Source: Penium margaritaceum (Eukaryota; Streptophyta; Zygnematophyceae; Desmidiales; Peniaceae). From it: DNA of 64,000 nucleotides. The notes beneath the pieces were generated by a model that saw nothing but the letters and a program-made list of their open reading frames with translations, made no database searches and was not told the DNA's origin. Where the stretch lies: contig SZWC01000082.1 of NCBI GenBank assembly GCA_023375785.1, positions 382,482-446,481 of the forward strand, given 5' to 3'. A program made the position numbers and the translations under genes. This document shows, one piece after another, positions 37,799 to 49,060 of the stretch. Within the stretch, counting starts at the first letter, position 1. The number at the start of each line of letters is the position of its first letter.

Positions 37799-38300
37799 GA
37801 CTCGTCTTATGAGTTTTCAACGTTGACTACACACTGTGAAATTATTTTGGTCATGGTTAGTGGCACATGCCTATTTGATTTGTCACTGTACATGGTTGCC
37901 ACGCAGTGTTATTACGTACTGATGGTCTTTGTGCTTTCTAGTTGATAGCTAGTGTTCCCAAACTATTGTTTTCCCCCTCTGATTATCTGTGACTCTTCTT
38001 GTGAGTTGTCAGCTTTAACCACAGGAATTGAAATTCTTTAGTCATGGTCAGTGACATGCATACTTTTGTTGGTCACTGTGCATGGTAGCCACACTGTGCC
38101 ACTACATTTTGAAGGTCTTCGTACTTGTTAATTGATAACTAGTATTCACAAACGATTGTTTCCCCCTCTGACCATTTGTAAATAGTGTTCTGAGGTGTCA
38201 AATTTGATCACACATAGTGACATTCTTTGGTCATGGTCAGTGACACATGCCTGAGATGCCCAAACTTACATTCTTTGGTCATGGTCAGTGACACAAGCGT
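37799..38300. repeat. Spacer S5
   Basis: Full-length organisation like S1 and S2, with monomer starts near 37,799, 37,991 and 38,178. The inverted repeat is intact with a shorter loop (38,049-38,078). It is the last spacer; the remaining 25.7 kb has none. Confidence 0.9.
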
Positions 38301-40607
38301 GAGTTGTGCTGAGTTGCGCCAGAGTTGTGCCAGAGTTGTGCCAGATTTGTTCCATAGTTGTGCCAGACGTGTGCTAGAGGTGTGCCAGATTTGTGCCAAA
38401 GTTGTGCCAGACTTGTACAAGAGTTGTGCCAGAGTTATGCCAGAGTTGTGCCAGAGATGTGCCAAAGTTATGCCAGCGTTGTGCCAGAGTTGTACCAGAG
38501 TTTTGCCAGAGTTGTGCAAGAGTTGTGCCACAGTTGTGCCAGAGATGTGCCAGAGTTATGCCATACTTGTACTAGAGTTGTACTAGAGTTGTGCAAGATT
38601 TGTGCCAGAGTTGTGCCAGAGTTGTGCCAGGGTTGTGCTAGAGTTGTGCCAGAGTTGTGCCAGAGTAGTGCCAGAGTTTTGCCAGAGTTGTGCCATAGTT
38701 TTGCTTGAGTTGTTCCAGAGATGTGCCATAATTGTGACAGATGTGTTCCAAAGTTGTGCTATTCTTGTGCCCGAATTGTGCCAGAGTTGTGCCAGAGTTG
38801 TGCCATAGTTGAACCAGAGTTGTGCCAGAGTTGTGCCAAAGTTGTGCCAGAGTTGTGCCAGAGTTGTGCCAGCTTTGTGCCAGAGTTGTGCAAGAGTTGT
38901 GCAAGAGTTATGCCAGATTTGTGCCAGAGTTATGCCAGATTTGTGCGAGTTTTGTGGAAGAGTGTTGCAGAGTTGTGCAAAAATCGTGCCAGAGTTGAGC
39001 CAGAGGTTTGCCAGAGTTGTGCCAGAGTTGTGCCAAAGCTGTGCCAGAGTTATGCCAGAGTTGTGCCAGAGTTGTGCCAGAGTTGTGCCAGAGTTATGCC
39101 GACGTTGTGCCAGAGTTGTGCCAGAGTTGTGCCAGAGTTGTGCCAGAGTTGTGCCTGAGTTGTGCAAGAGCTGTGCCAGCGTTGTGCCACAGTTGTGCCA
39201 GAGTTGTGCCAGAGTTTGTGCTAGAGTTGTACCAGAGTTGTGCCATAGTTGTGCCAGAGTTGTGCAAGAGTAGTGCCAGAGTTGTGTCAGAGTTGTGCCA
39301 GAGTTGTGCTCGAGTTGTGCCAGTGTTGTGCAAGAGTTTTGCCAGAGTTGTGCCAGACTTGTGCCAGACTTGTGCCAGACTTGTACCAGAGTTGTGCCAG
39401 AGTTATGCCACAGTTGTGCCAGAGGTTTGCCAAAGTCATGCAAGGTTTGTGCCAGAGTTGTACCAGAGTTGCGACAGAGTTGTGCCAGAGTTGTGCCACA
39501 GTTGTGCCAGAGATGTACCAGAGATATGCCGGAGTTGTTCCAGAGTTGTACCAGAGTTGTGCTAGAGTTGTGCCAGAGTTGTGCCAGAGTTGTGCCAGAG
39601 TTTTGCCAGAGTTGTGCCAGAGTTGTGCCAGAGTTGTGCCAGAGTTTTGCCATAGCTTTGCTTGGGGTGTTCAGGAGATGTGCCATAAGTGTGCCAGATG
39701 TTTTCCATAGTTGTGCCATACATGTGCCCGAATAGTGCCAGAGTTGTGCCATAGTTGTGCCATAGTTGAACCAGAGTTGTGCCAGAGTTGTGCCAGAGTT
39801 GTGCCAGAGTTGTGCCAGAGTTGTGCCAGAGTTGTGCCAGAGTCATGCAAGATTTGTGCTAGAGTTGTGCCAGAGTTATGCCAGATTTGTGCCAGAATTA
39901 TGCCATATTTGTGCCAGATTTTTGCCAGAGTTGTGCCAGAGTTGTGCCACAATTGTGCCAGAGTTGTGCCAGAGGTGTGCCGGAGTTGTGCCAGAATTGT
40001 GCCAGAGTTATGCCAGAGCTATGCCAGAGTTGTGCCAGAGTTTTCCCAGAGTTGTGCCAGAGCTGTGCAAGAGTTCTGCCACAGTTAAACCAAAGTTGTG
40101 CCAGAGTTGTGCTAGAGTTCTGCCAGAGTTGTGCCAGAGTTGTGCCAGAGTTTTACCAGTGTAGTGCCAGAGTTGTGCCAGAGTTGTGCTCGAGTTGTGC
40201 CAGAGTTGTGCCCGAGTTGTGCGAAAGTTGTGCCAGAGTTGTTCCAGAGTTGTACCAGACTTGTGCCAGAGTAGTGTCAGGGTTGTGCCAGAGTTGTGCC
40301 AGAGTTGTGCCAGAGTTGTGCCAGAGTTATGCCAGAATTGTGCCAGAGTTGTGCCAGGGTTGTGCGGGAGTTGTGCCATAGTTGTGCCAAAGTTGTGCCA
40401 GAGTTATGCCAGAGTTGTGCTAGAGTTGTACCAGAGTTGTGCCAGAGTTGTGCCAGAGTTGTGCCAGAGTTGTGCCAGAGTTGTGCCAGAGTTGTGCCAG
40501 AGTTGTGCCAGAATTGTGCCAGAGTTGTGCCAGAGCTGTGCCAGAATTGTGGGAGAGTTGTGCAACTGTTGTGCCAGCGTTGTGCTAGATTTGTACCAGA
40601 GTTGTGC

Positions 40608-41080
40608 CAGAGTTGTGCCGGAGATGTGCCAGAGTTGTTCCAGAGTTGTGCCTGGGTTGTGCCAGAGTTGTGCCAGAGTTGTGCCGGAGATGTGCCAGAG
40701 TTGTTCCAGAGTTGTGCCTGGGTTGTGCCAGAGTTGTGCCAGAGTTGTGCCGGAGATGTGCCAGAGTTGTTCCAGAGTTGTGCCTGGGTTGTGCCAGAGT
40801 TGTGCCAGAGTTGTGCCGGAGATGTGCCAGAGTTGTTCCAGAGTTGTGCCTGGGTTGTGCCAGAGTTGTGCCAGAGTTGTGCCGGAGATGTGCCAGAGTT
40901 GTTCCAGAGTTGTGCCTGGGTTGTGCCAGAGTTGTGCCAGAGTTGTGCCGGAGATGTGCCAGAGTTGTTCCAGAGTTGTGCCTGGGTTGTGCCAGAGTTG
41001 TGCCAGAGTTGTGCCGGAGATGTGCCAGAGTTGTTCCAGAGTTGTGCCTGGGTTGTGCCAGAGTTGTGCCAGAGTTGTGC
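40608..41080. repeat. 66-bp higher-order repeat, 7 copies
   Basis: CCGGAGATGTGCCAGAG recurs every 66 bp from about 40,618 to 41,014 (seven times), alternating with GTGCCTGGGTTGTGCC. Six 11-bp units form the period. A single extra copy lies near 41,310. The period is a multiple of three, so frames stay open through it on both strands. Confidence 0.94.
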
Positions 41081-41605
41081 CGGAGTTGTGCCAGAGTTGT
41101 GCCAGAGTTGTTCCAGAGTTGTACCCGAGTTTCACCAGAAATGTGCCAGAGTTGTACCAGAGTTGTGCTAGAGTTGTGCCAGGGTTGTGCAAGAGTTGTG
41201 CCAGAGTTGTGCGAGAGTTGTGCCAGAGTTGTGCCGGAGTTGTGCCAGAGTTGTGCCAGAGTTGTGCCAGAGTTGTGCCAGAGTTGTGCCAGAGTTGTGC
41301 CAGAGTTGTGCCGGAGATGTGCCAGAGTTGTTCCAGAGTTGTGCCTGGGTTGTGCCAGAGTTGTGCGCGAGCTGTGCCAGAATTGTGCCAAAGTTGTGCC
41401 AGAGTTGTGCCAGAGTTGTGCTGGAGTTGTGCCGGAGTTGTGCCAGAGTTGTGGGAGAGTTGTGCCTGGGTTGTGTCAGAGTTGTGCCAGAGTTGTGCCA
41501 TAGTTGTGCTTGAGTTGTTCTAGAGCTGTGCCAGAGTGGTGCCAGAGTTGTTCCAGTGTTGTGCCAGGGTTGTGCCAGAGCTTTGCCAGAGTTGTCCCAG
41601 AGCTG

Positions 41606-41825
41606 TGCAATAGTTGTGCCACAGTTGTTCCAGAGTTGTGCCAAAGGTTTGCCAGAGTTGTGCCAGAGTTGTGACAGATTTGTGCCAGGGTTGTGCAAGA
41701 GCTGTGCCAGAGTTGTGCAATAGTTGTGCCACAGTTGTTCCAGAGTTGTGCCAAAGGTTTGCCAGAGTTGTGCCAGAGTTGTGACAGATTTGTGCCAGGG
41801 TTGTGCAAGAGCTGTGCCAGAGTTG
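41606..41825. repeat. 110-bp tandem duplication
   Basis: The series GCAATAGTTGTGCCACAG, GCCAAAGGTTTGCC, GTGACAGATTTGTGCC, GTGCAAGAGCTGTGCC occurs from 41,606 and again from 41,716. A single copy of the same series opens each of two further blocks near 49,055 and 52,640. Confidence 0.88.
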
Positions 41826-44500
41826 TGCCATAGTTGTGCCAGAGTTGTGCCAGAGTTTTGCTATAGTTATGCCAGAGTTGTGCCAGAGTTGTACTGGAGT
41901 TGTGCCAGAGTTAAGCCAGAATTGTGCCAGAGTTGTGCCAGAGGTGTGCCAGAGTTGTGCCAGAGTTGTGCTTGGGTTGTGTCAGAGTTGTGTTATGGTT
42001 GCTTCAGAATTGTGCCAGAGTTGTGCCAGAGGTGTGCCAGAGTTGTGCCAGAGTTGTGCTTGGGTTGTGTCAGAGTTGTGTTATGGTTGCTTCAGAATTG
42101 TGCCAGAGTTGTGTGATAGTTGTGCAAGAGTTATGCCATAGTTGTGCTTGAGTTGTTCTAGAGCTGTGCCAAAGTTGCGGCAGAGTTGTGCCAGAGTTGG
42201 GCCAGAGTTGTGCTCGAGCTGTGCCAGGGTTCTACCAGAGTTGTCTCATAGTTGTGCCAGAGTTGTTCCAGAATTGTGCAACGGTTGTTCCAGAGTTGTG
42301 CCAGAGTTTTTCCAGAGTTGTGCCAGAGCTGTGCCAGAGTTGTGCCAGAGTTGTGCCAGAGTTGTGCCAGAGTTGTTCCAGAATTGTGCAACGGTTGTTC
42401 CAGAGTTGTGCCAGAGTTTTTCCAGAGTTGTGCCAGAGCTGTGCCAGAGTTGTGCCAGAGTTGTGCCAGAGTTGTGCCAGAGTTATGCCAGATTTGTGCC
42501 AGAGTTGTGCCAGAGTTGTGCCAGGGTTGTGCCAGAGTTGTGCCAGAGATGTGCCAGAGTTGTGCCAGAGTTGTGTCAGAGTTGTGCCCGAGTTCTGCCA
42601 GAGTTGTGCCGGAGTTGTGCCGGAGTTGTGCAAGAGTTGTGCCTAAATTGTGCCAGAGCTGTTTCAGAAGTGTGCCAGAGTTGTGCTAATATTGTGCCAG
42701 AGTTCTGCCAGTTTTGTGCCAGAGTTGTGCGAGAGTTGTGCCTCAGTTGTGCCAGAGTTGTGCAAGATTTGTGCCAGAGTTGTGCCAGTGTTGGGCCAGC
42801 GATGCGCCCAAATTGTGCCACAGGTGTGGCAGAGATGTGCCAGAGTTGTGCTAGAGTTGTGCCAGAGTTGTGCCAGAGATGTGCCATAGTTGTGCCAGAT
42901 TTTTCCCAGAGTTCTGCCAGAGTTGTGCCATAGTTCTGCCAGAGTTGTGCCAGAGTTGTGCAAGAATTGTGCCAGAGTTGTGCTAGAGTTGTGCCAGAGT
43001 TGTGCCAGAGTTGTGCCTGAGTTGTGCCAGAGTTGTGCCAGAGTTGTGCCAGAGTTGTTTCAAAGTTGTGCCAACGTTTTGCCAGAGTTGTGCCAAAGTT
43101 GGACGAGAGTTGTGCCAGGGTTGTTCCAGAGCTGTGCGAGAGTTCTGCCAGAGTTGTGCCAGAGTTGTGCCGGAGTTGTGCTAGAGTTATGCCAGAGTTG
43201 TGCCAGAGTTGTGCCAGAGTTGTGCCAGAGTTGTGCTAGAGTTGTGCCAGAGTTATGCCAGATTTGTGCCAGAATTGTGCCAGATTTGTGCAAGAGTTGT
43301 ACCAGAGTTGTGCCAGAGTTGTGCCAGACTTGTGCCAGAGTTGTGCCAGGGTTGTGCAGGAGTTGTGCCATAGTTGTGCCAAAGTTGTGCCAGAGTTATG
43401 CCAGAGTTGTGCCAGAGTTGTACCAGAGTTGTGCCAGGGTTGTGCCAGAGTTGTGCCAGAGTTATGTCAAAGTTATGCCAGAATTGTGCCAGAGTTGTGC
43501 CAGAGCTGTGACAGAGTTGTGCCACAGTTGTGCCAGAGTTGTGCCAGAGTTGTGCTAGAGTTGTGCCAGAGTTGTGCCAGAGTTATGTCAAAGTTATGCC
43601 AGAATTGTGCCAGAGTTGTGCCAGAGCTGTGACAGAGTTGTGCCACAGTTGTGCCAGAGTTGTGCCAGAGTTGTGCTAGAGTTGGGCTTTAGTTGTGCCA
43701 GAGTTGTGCCAGAGTAGTGCCAGATTTTTGCCAGATTTGTGCCAGAGTTGTGCTCGATTTGAGCAAGAGTTGTGCCAGACTTGTGCCAGAGTTGTGCCAG
43801 AGTTATTCAAGAGTTGTTTCAGACTTGTGCCAGAGTAGTGTTCTAGTTGTGCCAGAGTTGTGCCAGAGATGTGCCAGAGATGTGCCAGAGTTGTGCCAGA
43901 ACTGTGCCATAGTTGTGCCAGAGTTGTGCCAGAGTTGTGCCAGAGTTGTGCAAGAGTTGTGCCAGAGTTATGCCAGAGTTGTGTCAGAGTTGTGCCAGAG
44001 TTGTGCCAGAGTTGTGTCAGAGTTGTACCAGGGTTGTTCCAGAGTTGTGCCGGAGTCGTGCCAGAGTTGTGCCAGAGTTGTGCCAGAGTTGTGCAAGAGT
44101 TGTGCCAGAGTTATGCCAGAGTTGTGCCAGAGTTGTGCCAGAGTTGTGCCAGATCTGTGCCAGAGTTGTGCCACAGTTGTGCCAGAGTTGTGCCAGAGTT
44201 GTGCTAGAGTTGTGCAACAGTTGTGCCAGAGTTGTGCCAGAGTTGTGCCAGTTTAGTGCCGGAGTTGTGCCAGAGTTGTGTCAGAGTTGTGCTCGAGTTG
44301 TGCCAGAGTTTTGCTAGAGTTCTGCCAGAATTGTGCCAGAGTTGTTCTAGAGTTGTGCCAGAGTTGTACCAGAGTTGTGCCAGATTTGTGCCGGAGTTGT
44401 GCTAGAGTTGTGCCAGAGTTGTGCCAGAGTTGTGCCAGAGTTGTGTCAGAGTTGTACCAGGGTTGTTCCAGAGTTGTGCCGGAGTCGTGCCAGAGTTGTG
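41716..44500. repeat. Large block, copy 1 of 3
   Basis: An ordered series of landmarks: GCCAAAGGTTTGCC (41,753), CTTGAGTTGTTCTAGAG (42,148), GCGGCAGAG (42,178), GATGCGCCCAAATTG (42,802), GATTTTTCCCAGAGTTC (42,898), GTGACAGAG repeated 121 bp apart (43,509 and 43,629), GTGTCAGAGTTGTACCAGGG (44,010 and 44,447). The same order occurs from 49,050 and, in part, from 52,630. Inside it is a 110-bp duplication (42,262 and 42,372). Its right end runs straight into the 264-bp HOR. Confidence 0.8.
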
Positions 44501-47500
44501 CCGACGTTTTGCCAATGTTGTGGCAGAGTTGTGCCTGGGTTGTGCCAGAGTTGCGCCAGAGTTGTGCCACGGTTGTGCCAGAAATGTGCCAGAGTTGTAC
44601 CAAAGTTTTGCCAGAGTTCTGCCAGTGTTGTGCCCAAGATGTGCCGGAATTGTGCCAGAGTTGTCTCATAGTTGTGCCAGAGGTATGCCAGAGTCATGCC
44701 AGAGGTGTGCCGGAGTCCTGCCAGAGTTGTGCGCGAGTTGTGCCAGAGTCGTGCCAGAGTTGTGCCGACGTTTTGCCAATGTTGTGGCAGAGTTGTGCCT
44801 GGGTTGTGCCAGAGTTGCGCCAGAGTTGTGCCACGGTTGTGCCAGAAATGTGCCAGAGTTGTACCAAAGTTTTGCCAGAGTTCTGCCAGTGTTGTGCCCA
44901 AGATGTGCCGGAATTGTGCCAGAGTTGTCTCATAGTTGTGCCAGAGGTATGCCAGAGTCATGCCAGAGGTGTGCCGGAGTCCTGCCAGAGTTGTGCGCGA
45001 GTTGTGCCAGAGTCGTGCCAGAGTTGTGCCGACGTTTTGCCAATGTTGTGGCAGAGTTGTGCCTGGGTTGTGCCAGAGTTGCGCCAGAGTTGTGCCACGG
45101 TTGTGCCAGAAATGTGCCAGAGTTGTACCAAAGTTTTGCCAGAGTTCTGCCAGTGTTGTGCCCAAGATGTGCCGGAATTGTGCCAGAGTTGTCTCATAGT
45201 TGTGCCAGAGGTATGCCAGAGTCATGCCAGAGGTGTGCCGGAGTCCTGCCAGAGTTGTGCGCGAGTTGTGCCAGAGTCGTGCCAGAGTTGTGCCGACGTT
45301 TTGCCAATGTTGTGGCAGAGTTGTGCCTGGGTTGTGCCAGAGTTGCGCCAGAGTTGTGCCACGGTTGTGCCAGAAATGTGCCAGAGTTGTACCAAAGTTT
45401 TGCCAGAGTTCTGCCAGTGTTGTGCCCAAGATGTGCCGGAATTGTGCCAGAGTTGTCTCATAGTTGTGCCAGAGGTATGCCAGAGTCATGCCAGAGGTGT
45501 GCCGGAGTCCTGCCAGAGTTGTGCGCGAGTTGTGCCAGAGTCGTGCCAGAGTTGTGCCGACGTTTTGCCAATGTTGTGGCAGAGTTGTGCCTGGGTTGTG
45601 CCAGAGTTGCGCCAGAGTTGTGCCACGGTTGTGCCAGAAATGTGCCAGAGTTGTACCAAAGTTTTGCCAGAGTTCTGCCAGTGTTGTGCCCAAGATGTGC
45701 CGGAATTGTGCCAGAGTTGTCTCATAGTTGTGCCAGAGGTATGCCAGAGTCATGCCAGAGGTGTGCCGGAGTCCTGCCAGAGTTGTGCGCGAGTTGTGCC
45801 AGAGTCGTGCCAGAGTTGTGCCGACGTTTTGCCAATGTTGTGGCAGAGTTGTGCCTGGGTTGTGCCAGAGTTGCGCCAGAGTTGTGCCACGGTTGTGCCA
45901 GAAATGTGCCAGAGTTGTACCAAAGTTTTGCCAGAGTTCTGCCAGTGTTGTGCCCAAGATGTGCCGGAATTGTGCCAGAGTTGTCTCATAGTTGTGCCAG
46001 AGGTATGCCAGAGTCATGCCAGAGGTGTGCCGGAGTCCTGCCAGAGTTGTGCGCGAGTTGTGCCAGAGTCGTGCCAGAGTTGTGCCGACGTTTTGCCAAT
46101 GTTGTGGCAGAGTTGTGCCTGGGTTGTGCCAGAGTTGCGCCAGAGTTGTGCCACGGTTGTGCCAGAAATGTGCCAGAGTTGTACCAAAGTTTTGCCAGAG
46201 TTCTGCCAGTGTTGTGCCCAAGATGTGCCGGAATTGTGCCAGAGTTGTCTCATAGTTGTGCCAGAGGTATGCCAGAGTCATGCCAGAGGTGTGCCGGAGT
46301 CCTGCCAGAGTTGTGCGCGAGTTGTGCCAGAGTCGTGCCAGAGTTGTGCCGACGTTTTGCCAATGTTGTGGCAGAGTTGTGCCTGGGTTGTGCCAGAGTT
46401 GCGCCAGAGTTGTGCCACGGTTGTGCCAGAAATGTGCCAGAGTTGTACCAAAGTTTTGCCAGAGTTCTGCCAGTGTTGTGCCCAAGATGTGCCGGAATTG
46501 TGCCAGAGTTGTCTCATAGTTGTGCCAGAGGTATGCCAGAGTCATGCCAGAGGTGTGCCGGAGTCCTGCCAGAGTTGTGCGCGAGTTGTGCCAGAGTCGT
46601 GCCAGAGTTGTGCCGACGTTTTGCCAATGTTGTGGCAGAGTTGTGCCTGGGTTGTGCCAGAGTTGCGCCAGAGTTGTGCCACGGTTGTGCCAGAAATGTG
46701 CCAGAGTTGTACCAAAGTTTTGCCAGAGTTCTGCCAGTGTTGTGCCCAAGATGTGCCGGAATTGTGCCAGAGTTGTCTCATAGTTGTGCCAGAGGTATGC
46801 CAGAGTCATGCCAGAGGTGTGCCGGAGTCCTGCCAGAGTTGTGCGCGAGTTGTGCCAGAGTCGTGCCAGAGTTGTGCCGACGTTTTGCCAATGTTGTGGC
46901 AGAGTTGTGCCTGGGTTGTGCCAGAGTTGCGCCAGAGTTGTGCCACGGTTGTGCCAGAAATGTGCCAGAGTTGTACCAAAGTTTTGCCAGAGTTCTGCCA
47001 GTGTTGTGCCCAAGATGTGCCGGAATTGTGCCAGAGTTGTCTCATAGTTGTGCCAGAGGTATGCCAGAGTCATGCCAGAGGTGTGCCGGAGTCCTGCCAG
47101 AGTTGTGCGCGAGTTGTGCCAGAGTCGTGCCAGAGTTGTGCCGACGTTTTGCCAATGTTGTGGCAGAGTTGTGCCTGGGTTGTGCCAGAGTTGCGCCAGA
47201 GTTGTGCCACGGTTGTGCCAGAAATGTGCCAGAGTTGTACCAAAGTTTTGCCAGAGTTCTGCCAGTGTTGTGCCCAAGATGTGCCGGAATTGTGCCAGAG
47301 TTGTCTCATAGTTGTGCCAGAGGTATGCCAGAGTCATGCCAGAGGTGTGCCGGAGTCCTGCCAGAGTTGTGCGCGAGTTGTGCCAGAGTCGTGCCAGAGT
47401 TGTGCCGACGTTTTGCCAATGTTGTGGCAGAGTTGTGCCTGGGTTGTGCCAGAGTTGCGCCAGAGTTGTGCCACGGTTGTGCCAGAAATGTGCCAGAGTT

Positions 47501-49060
47501 GTACCAAAGTTTTGCCAGAGTTCTGCCAGTGTTGTGCCCAAGATGTGCCGGAATTGTGCCAGAGTTGTCTCATAGTTGTGCCAGAGGTATGCCAGAGTCA
47601 TGCCAGAGGTGTGCCGGAGTCCTGCCAGAGTTGTGCGCGAGTTGTGCCAGAGTCGTGCCAGAGTTGTGCCGACGTTTTGCCAATGTTGTGGCAGAGTTGT
47701 GCCTGGGTTGTGCCAGAGTTGCGCCAGAGTTGTGCCACGGTTGTGCCAGAAATGTGCCAGAGTTGTACCAAAGTTTTGCCAGAGTTCTGCCAGTGTTGTG
47801 CCCAAGATGTGCCGGAATTGTGCCAGAGTTGTCTCATAGTTGTGCCAGAGGTATGCCAGAGTCATGCCAGAGGTGTGCCGGAGTCCTGCCAGAGTTGTGC
47901 GCGAGTTGTGCCAGAGTCGTGCCAGAGTTGTGCCGACGTTTTGCCAATGTTGTGGCAGAGTTGTGCCTGGGTTGTGCCAGAGTTGCGCCAGAGTTGTGCC
48001 ACGGTTGTGCCAGAAATGTGCCAGAGTTGTACCAAAGTTTTGCCAGAGTTCTGCCAGTGTTGTGCCCAAGATGTGCCGGAATTGTGCCAGAGTTGTCTCA
48101 TAGTTGTGCCAGAGGTATGCCAGAGTCATGCCAGAGGTGTGCCGGAGTCCTGCCAGAGTTGTGCGCGAGTTGTGCCAGAGTCGTGCCAGAGTTGTGCCGA
48201 CGTTTTGCCAATGTTGTGGCAGAGTTGTGCCTGGGTTGTGCCAGAGTTGCGCCAGAGTTGTGCCACGGTTGTGCCAGAAATGTGCCAGAGTTGTACCAAA
48301 GTTTTGCCAGAGTTCTGCCAGTGTTGTGCCCAAGATGTGCCGGAATTGTGCCAGAGTTGTCTCATAGTTGTGCCAGAGGTATGCCAGAGTCATGCCAGAG
48401 GTGTGCCGGAGTCCTGCCAGAGTTGTGCGCGAGTTGTGCCAGAGTCGTGCCAGAGTTGTGCCGACGTTTTGCCAATGTTGTGGCAGAGTTGTGCCTGGGT
48501 TGTGCCAGAGTTGCGCCAGAGTTGTGCCACGGTTGTGCCAGAAATGTGCCAGAGTTGTACCAAAGTTTTGCCAGAGTTCTGCCAGTGTTGTGCCCAAGAT
48601 GTGCCGGAATTGTGCCAGAGTTGTCTCATAGTTGTGCCAGAGGTATGCCAGAGTCATGCCAGAGGTGTGCCGGAGTCCTGCCAGAGTTGTGCGCGAGTTG
48701 TGCCAGAGTCGTGCCAGAGTTGTGCCGACGTTTTGCCAATGTTGTGGCAGAGTTGTGCCTGGGTTGTGCCAGAGTTGCGCCAGAGTTGTGCCACGGTTGT
48801 GCCAGAAATGTGCCAGAGTTGTACCAAAGTTTTGCCAGAGTTCTGCCAGTGTTGTGCCCAAGATGTGCCGGAATTGTGCCAGAGTTGTCTCATAGTTGTG
48901 CCAGAGGTATGCCAGAGTCATGCCAGAGGTGTGCCGGAGTCCTGCCAGAGTTGTGCGCGAGTTGTGCCAGAGTCGTGCCAGAGTTGTGCCGACGTTTTGC
49001 CAATGTTGTGGCAGAGTTGTGCCTGGGTTGTGCCAGAGTTGCGCCAGAGTTGTGCCACAG
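44480..49060. repeat. 264-bp higher-order repeat, 17 full periods
   Basis: CCGACGTTTTGCCAATG recurs every 264 bp from 44,501 to 48,989, which is 18 occurrences and 24 undecamers per period. Other landmarks are GTGCCTGGGTTGTGCC, GCGCCAGAG, GAAATGTGCC, GTGCCCAAGATGTGCC, GTTGTCTCATAG and GAGTCATGCC. Copies appear identical. Since 264 is 88 codons, frames stay in phase: plus-strand frames of 1,610 and 1,584 codons and a minus-strand frame of 1,562 codons cross it. None has features of a real gene. The array ends where GCCACAGTTGTTCCAGAG begins block copy 2. Confidence 0.97.

Noticed and set aside
27447-38300. CENP-B box in the ~190-bp monomer
   Set aside because: No TTCG....A..CGGG-type match was seen in the spacers; centromere identity cannot be argued from sequence.
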